Source: Gracilariopsis chorda (taxonomy: Eukaryota; Rhodophyta; Florideophyceae; Gracilariales; Gracilariaceae). From it: 64,000 nucleotides of DNA. The notes below the pieces were generated by a model that was given only the letters and a program-made list of their open reading frames with translations, ran no database searches and was not told the DNA's origin. The DNA lies in contig NBIV01000037.1 of assembly GCA_003194525.1 (NCBI GenBank), forward strand, positions 62,001 through 126,000, given 5' to 3'. This document shows, in pieces, positions 55,831-64,000 of this stretch. The translations under genes and the position numbers were made by a program. Numbering within the stretch: position 1 is the stretch's first letter; the number at the start of each line of letters is the position of its first letter.

Positions 55831-57696
55831 AATAACACTCCCCAGGGGAATTCCCTCGAATCTCAGTTTCACGCTTTGAAGACCGCCCACGACACCCTTG
55901 TGGGGGAATTACAAACCCTCCGGGAGGTGGTGATGGACACCTCCACAAAGGTGATCGCAGAGGATCTCCGTATCTTACAGTCTGATGTCAACTCTATGTT
56001 ACATTTGGGGCAACCCGGCACTTTCATAGAAGGAGTTGACTCTCGAATCGATCGCGTTCGTGCCCTTCTGGAGACGTTAGAGCAGTTTATGCTCATGGAT
56101 GAACCGTCCCGGGATGACCCGGCAACAGTTGTGTCACACCAAGACCAGCATGCTGGAAGAAAGAAGCGCCGCTATAACCGGAAACACAAACGAGATCACT
56201 CGGATTCTGATTCTATGACATCATCGGATTCATCCCGATACGGGTCAGATGGTTCTAGTTCTTTGGAATCCGATTCGGAGGACGAGAAACAAGGCCGTTC
56301 TTCCCACTCTAAGCGGTCGTCCGCCACCCAAAGTGGGCATCGGACCAGCAGCAAGGGGCGAAGACACCCTGGCCTCAGGGAATTAAAACCGACGAACCCG
56401 TTGTATCGCAAACTACTTTCATACGGTTATTACCGGCTCGACGATTCCTCTTTAGGACGTACAACTTGTGGCACGGGGAAGGTGACAGAGTGCATAAAAC
56501 ATATGCAACACTCACTGCGTAACCAGGTTTTTACTGAAGAGTACCCAATTATGCTGTTGGACTTTCTTTCCCGCTTTGTAGCGCAAGCCGATATCCTCGG
56601 AATGAATAAGGGAAAAGCCTATTTGGCATTACCATATTTCTTACACCTCTGTCAGAGGATCATCTCATGCCTCAGAGGGAGGAGTAACCTGCTGGCGGGA
56701 GGCTGTGCAATATTTATTGCGCTCCAATGCCACCAATCCCGCGTTTCAGGGGGCAATCCTCGCCTTCCAAAGTACTCGTCAGCGCTCAGGCGAGACTGAA
56801 ACCGACTAATCGGTGCACCTTAAAAAGGCTGTCCTCCGTTTTTGGAATGTATACCCCGCAAGGGAACGTTGTACCATGTTCATCGATGGCCTTGACCCGG
56901 CAATCTGGAGTCTTGTCACTGGTTACCGTGAGCACAAGCGGAGAATCACCTACCTCGAGCTTGTTCAGCACGCTCGAGCGGAAGGGGAAGCACTTCGTGC
57001 AAGGACTCCGAATCCTCGGTCTAAGTCCGCCAAGACGTTGGTGCTGGAGAGTGACTCCTCATCGCCCTCGCTTTCGGCAGATAGAACCCCCCAACCGGGA
57101 TACGACACCGTGCATTTGGCACAGGGAGATGGTGTGTCTATACCAACCACGGACTTACCGTCAACGACGGAGGACACGTTCCATACGGCGCAAGACACCC
57201 TATATTGTACGTGGGGAAAAATTGCGTTCACCCACCACGAGTCTCGTTTATGAACGGTCAATACATTTATCAACGGCCTGGATGGAACGACACCCTCACT
57301 GCGGTACGCTTCTCCAATGCTCGAGATATTAACAGGCGCATCGCTGCGATGGCTCTGATTTGTCACCTTTGCTACACCCATGGCCATACATCCCCTCAGT
57401 TTCTCTCCTCACTGAAGGATATGGCCAAGGTGGTCGCAAATTACAGGGCCCTCACTCCAGAGGAGGAACATTCCGTTCCGGCGGCTTCCTACCTCCGTGC
57501 TAGAACGGACTTCTTGCATGCCCTGCCACATGCACCGCGTGCCCGGCTAGCTTCAATTAACCTGAATCGGGAAGTGGCAAAAACGTCCGACGCAAACACT
57601 GCTTATGCGGATAAAAACCCCAGCCCCCGGAACGACGCTCTCGTGGTCGAAGATCCTGGACTAACACCTACGGCGGGAACCTCCCTGGAAAACTAA
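55831..57696 (+). pseudogene. gag of nested family A element, main part
   Basis: Continues the gag begun at 34257. Homologous to the left family A gag in order: coiled N-terminal region (ALKTAHDTLVGELQ), Ser/Asp/Lys-rich stretch, and capsid region (FTEEYPIMLLDFLSRFVAQADILGMN). After frame changes near 56.66-56.8 kb and 57.2 kb it reads the rest of capsid and a zinc-knuckle relic CHLCYTHGHTSPQF, in which the last Cys is Phe. It stops at 57694-57696, with pol starting 38 bases later in another frame. Confidence 0.86.
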
Positions 57697-57734
57697 CTGG
57701 GGGAGTCCCCCCTTTGGGAGAGGCGTCCGCAAAG

Positions 57735-60700
57735 ATGAGGCTGTTGACACCCGAGGTGTCACCACCTCGCTCCCCCGTGAAAATCCTTTCAAGAAAGAAC
57801 ACCGGAGACGTGGACTGCGCACACTTTTCTCTGCTGCGTCGCCCGTGGATACGGATTAAAACCCCCCGGATCCCCGATAGATTCTTGGTCATGGCCAAGT
57901 GCAACTACAAGGTTTATGCCAACCTTTGCCTTGACACCCATTTTACGGTGAGATTTCATAAAGTCCTGGACAGAGGTGCAGGCCACAACTTCATCGTGGA
58001 ATCATTGGTACCCCCCCAGGTGCGGTCTCGTATCCGGTCCAAAACGGTTCCTGACGTCGCAGATGCTAACAACAATCCGTTAAAAACGGTGGGCACCGTC
58101 GACTTAGTCGTGCGGTTCGGCCCCTCCGTGGTGAAGCTCGACTTTATTGTTTGTCGGTCATTGGCCGCTCCAGTCATACTGGGATGTGATTACTGCGACA
58201 TATTTGTCGAAGCAATCAGGCCCCCACTTAGGCGTGTGAAACTCGACGACGGATCGTCAGTCCCGATCATCTGTCGCCCGCTGAAGCGTGCTTAGCAGAA
58301 GCAAGTCCCACTACCTGCTGCTCAGGAACCACCGCCCGCGTCTCGCCAGCCCATCAAACGTCAAGTCGCAGCCTTGGTTTCTATACTGCCTGATTCCTAA
58401 GTCTGGGTGCATGTCAATTGCCGTCAACACGGTCTTTGGTTTATTCAATCTCAGTCCTCGTTATACGAAAAATACCAGCTTGCGCCGGCGAACGGAATTG
58501 TTCACGCTACCCCGGATGCGCCTATCCGGATACTCGTTGCCAATCTTGGCCAACGCCCCCAGTATCTATTAAAGAACCAAGTAATCGGAAGCGTCACTCC
58601 ACACCCCCTTGGGATGCTCCCGACGAAGGTGACAACCGCCGATATTCTCGGAATTACCGCCTTTTCTGAGGAAGCCACCCCCACCACCGACGAACTATGG
58701 TCAAAAGAGGGGGAGGAAACCGTTATTTTAACGTCGGACACCCGGAATAACTCGGAACCAACGGGCACACCTGTATCACAGGACAATATAACAGCGCGTC
58801 CTGACCGAGTGGACCCCATAAAGGCTCTCAAAGATATAGACCTGGGCCATGTACCAGAGTCACAGCGCGACAAACTCGGTGCAATGCTACGGGAATTTAC
58901 TACGACGTGGGATGGCTCGCTCGGCGAGATTATTGCTACGGAACACCGGATAGATTTGTTATGGGGTGCACGTCCGATGGCACAATCCTCTTACAGGGCA
59001 GGATCGAAAGCTCGGGAAGAGGAGCAATCCCAAGCGGACAAAATGCTTCGCGCAAGTGTAATAGAGCCCGCTCAATCACCCTGACAATCCCTAGTTGTAC
59101 TGTGTTTAAAGGCTGACAGGACCTGGAGGTTCTGTGCCTAATATCACTGGCTAAATGCCGTGACTGTTAGGGACACATATCCCATCCCTCGAATGGACGA
59201 GGGCATTGCCTCCCTTGGAGACACTACCGTTTTCACGGCTTTGGACGCCAAAGGGGGTTATTGGCAGGTCCCTGTTAGAGAGGAGGATCACGATAAGACC
59301 GCGTTCACCTGCCACGTAGGATCGTACCGCTTCAAGCGGATGCCGTTTGGTTTGAACAACGCTCCCGCTACCTTTCAGCGTGCAACAGATATTCTATTCA
59401 ACCGCTTCAAGTGGCGGAGCTGCGTGGTCTACCTGGATGATACTATCATCTTCTCCAATAATTTGGACGACCATCCCACCCATGTCAGGGTCGTTCTGAC
59501 CATGCTTCACGATGCGGGAATTTTCCTCAAGTTGAGGAAGTGCGAGTTTTTCACCGATAAAGTCAAGTATCTGGGACATATCATCCGTTTGGGACGGTTA
59601 ATGATTGAGAAGGCTCGAGTCAAGTCCCTCGTTGAGGCTAAGAAACCCCCCACTAAAACGGAATTCCGCTCCCTCGTAGGGCTGGTCAACGTCTACCCCA
59701 CGGTTTATTCCGAACTCTTCGGATATCGCGGCACCTTTCAACTCGTTGTTACGCAAAGGAAATCCCCCACAATCGGGGCCATTCACGCCCGAGCCATTGG
59801 AAGCGTTTAAATCCTTAAAGGAGGCTGTCGCGTCAGCAACTATCTTATATTTACCCAAACTGGGCACGGACGGGAGTGGCAAACAAGTTGGTTGTGCTAT
59901 TTTTCAAGCAACCCCAGAGGGGGACCGAAGCCCAATTGCTTATTTGTCACGCTCGCTCAATGTCCACGAGCGGAACACTCTGTGTCAGAGAAAGAGTGTC
60001 TCGCCATTGTGTGGGCGCTTTCCACACTATGCCCCTATCTCATGGAAGTTCATTTTACCGTATACACGGATCATTCCTCGCTGAGGTGGTTAATGAACAT
60101 ATCCGATCCCTCGGGCCGCCTCATGCATTGGAGACTCCACCTTGCAAAATATGACTTCCAAGTCATATACTAAAAGCGGGCGCTCAGCACCCAGGCCGAC
60201 GTTTTGTCGCGTTTACCCACAAATTGAGAAGCACTCCCAACTGAGGATGACGACATTCCATGCTTCATGGTTGAAGAACAGGATGACCCGGAGTAGAAGT
60301 TCGCGGAATTGCCAGAAGACTGGGATGAAGAAGCTGACTTTGACAAATTACTCACATCCCGGGAGACCCTTGAGGACCCCTTACTGGGGCGTTTTGTACC
60401 GGTTACACCGGAGGAATTGATTTTAGAACAATTCGGTGACCCCTTCTGTATGAGGATTCGTGCCCGTTTAAACGGTGGTGAAGACCTCCCTTTCGAGGGG
60501 AAGGATAGAGGCTACCTCGTTCGGTTGGTCGAAGCTCGCCCACAGATTGTGGTACCTGATTTCCTGCCGTCGTGGGTGTTACATCTCTCGCACTACGCGA
60601 AGCTTGGTGGCCACGTAGGTGGGAGAAAGCTCTACTTCACCCTAGGAAGGGCTTCTCACTGGCCCGAAATGCCGGTTGATTGCTACGCAACTGTGCAGTT

Positions 60701-61802
60701 TTGTACCGAATGCTCGAAGAAGCTGGTAAAACTCCGCAGGAACGCGAAGAAAATGAAGTTATTTCCTGCTAGGGCGCTACTCGAGTTTGTCGCAGTCGAT
60801 ATTCTCGGACCTCTCCTCAGTACAAAGAGAGGTAACAAGTACTTACTTGTTATCATCGATCGCTTTTCAAAGCTTGTTCGGACTGTCTCTCTTCGGAGGA
60901 TAAACGCTTTAACGGTGGCCAACGCTCTGGTAACGCACTGGATTTTTGTCTACGGTCCTGCTGTGGAGGTGGTCTCCGATAATGGACGGCAGTTCGCGTC
61001 CAGTTTCTTCCAAGATGTTTGTCGCATCCTGGACGTGAAGAACTTGTTCACGACTACCTACTGTCCCCAGTGTACTGGGCAAGTCGAATGGTTCAACCGG
61101 ACTTTATTGGCCTCTCTCCGTTCCTACGTTGCTGATCACCCTAAAACTTGGGACTTGTATGCAGATGCTTCAAAATTTGCATACAATACGCAAGTTCACC
61201 GGACTACCGGAGTGTCACCGTTCGAGTTGGTTCTACCTCGTTCACCCCCGCCTGTTGTATTAGAATTCCAAGCCACCTTGTAAAATTTCCCATCTGTGGG
61301 TCCCTACCACCAGGAATGGAAGCAATGGCTTACTAAACAGGTTCCCGCAGCACGGAATTCTATGGAACCCGCACAAGCTGCGTACAAGCCGGATTTCGAC
61401 TCTCGTTTACGAGATAATGCTTCCCGCATATGGCCTAATACCTACGTCTTGATACGTAAGAAATATTATGACCCGGAACGCGAGAAGCGTCACAAGCTTT
61501 CGCGTGTGGCGGACGGACCATTTAAAGTGGTATCCGTTAACTCCGACACTGTCATAGTGGAAATGGGCAAGGCAAACGAGCGGATTTCCCGCAATCGTGT
61601 TGTACCTGCCCCTCCTCCCTCGTCTGAGGTCGTTCTGGAAACAGGGAAACACGTCTGTACGGACTCAGCAACGCCAGAAAGCCCCGCACTAATCGACTAC
61701 TCTACAATACCCTACCCGGGGCATCTCAGATTTACCGACTTTGTCGGAACCCCCGACCCGGCCGGATTGTTCAGGTCGAAACGGATCTTTCTCTACTCCT
61801 AA
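57735..61802 (+). pseudogene. pol of nested family A element (broken)
   Basis: Starts at ATG 57735 (MRLLTPEVSPPRSPVKIL). The protease active site reads VLDRGAGHN instead of DTGAGPN, so it is mutated. A TAG at 58293-58295, frame changes near 58.4 and 59.1 kb and a TGA at 59082-59084 (a Trp in relatives) precede the RT palm at 59160-59810 with YLDD. RNase H spans 59.75-60.23 kb in two frames. Integrase 60309-61283 is open, with the HHCC region (HLSHYAKLGGH...CTEC) and catalytic blocks VAVDILGP, VVSDNGRQF and GQVEWFNRTL all present. The GPY/F-like segment VADGPFKVV is in 61296-61802. Confidence 0.9.
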
Positions 61803-62666
61803 CACTACCGCCTCTTTTCTGTGCATTTACACCCGCCATGCGGGAAATCCTACTGCTACACCCCTTGCTCCGTCCAAGGAGGGGGAGGGTTCTTACCGCC
61901 ACGCTGGAAATTTATTAACGTCGCAACGGGATTGAAGCTGTGGAGCACGGAAGGTCAATGAAGCCTCGCAATTCCCCACACAGGGTTCCAGAACGACGCA
62001 GTTACACCTTATGATGCGGGAGAGTGGAACGACATCGCAGTCTGTACGCCGGAACCAGGGCAATTCCCTGAATCAGGATAGAGATATCGTTTCGCAGACT
62101 CCTCACCGTGGTGTAGTCGCAGAACCGTCGTTGACGGAATTTCCCGCCAAAACGGATTTCTCAGCACCATCCACGCCCCTGTTAGCGTGCAACGCACGCG
62201 TTCAAAAACCAGCAACGCTGGAAAGTGAAGAGAGCCTCTTGAGGGAGGAAAGCAGGAATGCACCTTTTGCAACTCAAGTCCCTGGCTCTACAGCCCTGGA
62301 CTTGAGAACTATTCATAACCGGAATGTTGTCCGAACTTTGGAGATAGCAGTGCCGAAGTCTGCGTGCAATCGCGGTAATGTACCAAGCGTCTCGGAAAAT
62401 CCGGCGTCGTCGCCAGGGTTAAACTGGTCGTCGGGGATGATGCACCTCCTGAGGATGACATCACACTTCAGTTAGAGGCAAAGTCCCCGAGCAGGGTGCC
62501 CACGGCGCCAGCTGTCCACACCCCATCAGGAAGTTTGAGGCAACACAACAGAGCACCATAAGTAACTGCCGGATACCGGGTACCAACACAACAGTGCACA
62601 TCTCAGCATGGCAGTGTAAGGCCCAAGCCAAGGGGGGCGAGACACAAGGAGGCGGTTCAGACTCAC
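61803..62666 (+). other. Spacer of family A integrase between GPY/F and chromodomain
   Basis: About 0.9 kb, with one open frame (62011-62475) of low-complexity, Ser/Pro/Arg-rich coding character and no domain recognised. By position it is an unusually long linker, or the remains of a separate small ORF. Confidence 0.45.
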
Positions 62667-63254
62667 ATGCCGTGGGAGTCACTTGAACGCACGGAGATTG
62701 TGCGCCCTGCACCAATCACCGCGCGACGCGGAAAGCCCCACAAGGGAATTACCTCCACAACTCCGCAAAAGCGGCAAGATCCCCGCAAGCTCGCGGTTCG
62801 ACCGGACTACCGTCAACCTGGGATGGAGGACCCCCGCAATCTAGCGGTACAACCAAAATACCGCGGTACGCGGCAACTGTTCCACGAAGACACCCTCTTG
62901 AGGGATATTATTCCGCACTCTGCGCCACATACTCCGAGCGAAGCCAGCACGTTGCATCCTGACGCACCCCTGAGGGAAAATATCCCGTGCCACGGGCAAC
63001 CCCTGACAAGCGAGGTCACCATAACACGGCAAGACCGTCAAGTATACAAAAAAGAGTTTGTAATTGACCGAATCGTCGGGCACCCCTGGAATCAGGAAGG
63101 TATTCTAAGATACCGCGTCCATTGGTGGGGATATGACCCAAGCTGGGACACCACGGAACTCATCGAACACCTCCCACGTTTGAAGGTGGTCCAATACCAC
63201 CGCTGCGTGGGAACCGCTACGCCAGCGACGCTGTGTGACGCCCAAGTGGGATAA
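62667..63254 (+). CDS. Chromodomain-bearing C-terminus of family A integrase
   Basis: 195 open codons. The first 110 are Pro/Arg/His-rich with two short repeats (DPRKLAVRPDYR, DPRNLAVQPKYR). Then a chromodomain follows: KKEFVIDRIVGH, ILRYRVHWWGYDPSWDTTE, LIEHLPRLKVVQ. The aromatic positions expected to read methylated histone tails (Phe/Tyr at the start, Trp-Trp and the Trp of SWDT) are present. In chromoviruses this domain targets integration to particular chromatin. It may be the end of pol or a separate frame. Confidence 0.82.
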   Translation: MPWESLERTEIVRPAPITARRGKPHKGITSTTPQKRQDPRKLAVRPDYRQPGMEDPRNLAVQPKYRGTRQLFHEDTLLRDIIPHSAPHTPSEASTLHPDAPLRENIPCHGQPLTSEVTITRQDRQVYKKEFVIDRIVGHPWNQEGILRYRVHWWGYDPSWDTTELIEHLPRLKVVQYHRCVGTATPATLCDAQVG

Positions 63255-64000
63255 GCCGTAGTGATGAATGAGAGAAATCAGGATTGTGATTGCCCTCACT
63301 TGGTAACACCCCGCACATTGCGGCTACACCGACGCAGTCGGCTGCCCCTGGAGCTATCACTTTTCGGAACCTAATTGCCGATAATGTTTCATCCAGCAAG
63401 CTGGTTTGCCACCCGGGCACCTCGTTCGCACGGTTTTCCCCACCTTTTTCAAGGATTGGGTTATTCTATCTACTCTACGGATCATCTGTGATGGATATAG
63501 ATCTGGAATTGACCGATTTGCTACCCCTGCTGCCACGCACACAACCTCTACAGTACCTTCGGAGCGTGGCTCTTCCTGTTTCGCTACGGTCGCACTTCCC
63601 CAACATCGGGAATCTTACCTCTACAGTACCATATCAACAGCTTCTTCCGAAAATCGGCTAACTTGGTCCTCCGATGTCCGCTTTCTAAACAATTCTTGGT
63701 ACAAGGTTTTTGTAGGCCTATCCGAGAAGCTCAATAAAGACAGATTCCGATTAGCTTGTCTCTTTCCAAAGGTATGGCACTTTTCCAGTTCGACTGGTTT
63801 TCACCAAGCCCTACCGAACGGGTCTTGCTTTCCCCATTTTTGGGCATTCAATCTGCACTATTAGGTGCTTCAGTAATAGATCTGCGTCTCAGAATCACGC
63901 CCAAGAGTCAGATAAATCTTAGCTATGCTGGTTCAGAAGGTATCCGCGTTACGGCTTGTGGACCACTTTGACCCTGGTACTCTTCCGGGGGATTGGTAGA
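63255..64000. other. Region beyond the family A chromodomain; no LTR found
   Basis: About 750 bases with two unrecognised plus-strand ORFs (63406-63864 and 63756-63971). No match to the family A LTR was seen by eye, so the 3' LTR should lie beyond the window, or has been lost. Confidence 0.45.

Larger units (their letters stand above)
33499..63254 (+). mobile_element. Nested family A chromovirus (Ty3/gypsy), host of elements C and B
   Basis: 5' LTR 33499-34141, primer-binding site, gag start at 34257, then a 21.3-kb insertion (element C with B inside), then gag continuing at 55831, pol, integrase and a C-terminal chromodomain ending at 63254. The gag frame on the two sides of the insertion is the same (after removal of one CGGGC copy), which proves both parts are one element. 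No 3' LTR was found before the window end; it is either beyond 64000 or lost. Stops in gag, protease, RT and RNase H show that it is dead. Confidence 0.93.

Overview
The window is eukaryotic nuclear DNA. It has spliced protein genes with GT-AG introns, a ubiquinol-cytochrome c reductase hinge subunit, a DCN1-type neddylation factor, a WDR5 WD40 protein and a dense load of eukaryotic transposons. Host genes are compact, have few introns and sit in small islands between large blocks of mobile DNA. That layout would suit a florideophyte red alga such as Chondrus, but this is inference from style; no sequence comparison was possible.

Left part (1-21.3 kb): mostly transposon debris. A family A Ty3/gypsy element on the minus strand runs off the left edge and ends in a 680-bp LTR at 6575. 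It abuts a Helitron remnant (6.6-9.55 kb) with a Rep HUH motif and a repeat-rich N-terminal reading frame. An isolated family A LTR follows (10.2-10.9 kb), then two PIF/Harbinger-like units, each a plus-strand Myb/SANT-like gene facing a broken minus-strand DDE transposase. A thiamine-triphosphatase-like CYTH gene lies at 17 kb and a frameshifted pogo-type transposase at 19.2-21.3 kb.

Gene island (21.9-32 kb): a secreted glucose/sorbosone-dehydrogenase-like beta-propeller with a C-terminal IPT/TIG-like segment; a single-RRM protein; QCR6 (three exons); DCN1 (three exons); WDR5 (one exon); a CUE-Smr protein resembling the no-go-decay nuclease Cue2; and a small GC-rich, possibly mitochondrial membrane protein. 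RRM/QCR6 and DCN1/WDR5 are divergent pairs. QCR6/DCN1 and WDR5/CUE-Smr converge.

Right part (32.6-64 kb): a pogo-like remnant, then a three-level nest of Ty3/gypsy chromoviruses. Family A element (plus strand, LTR 33499-34141) is split inside gag by element C (34518-55825, minus strand, with 5-bp target duplication CGGGC on both sides). Element C is itself split by element B (37225-48096, minus strand). All three carry a recognisable integrase chromodomain, and all are mutated. B and C share an architecture that I consider the most interesting feature: a long extra ORF, antisense to gag-pol, between the integrase and the 3' LTR. B has a 431-codon open copy; C has a decayed homologue, and B landed inside it. 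The encoded protein is aromatic-rich, conserved in blocks between the two elements and matches no family I recognise.
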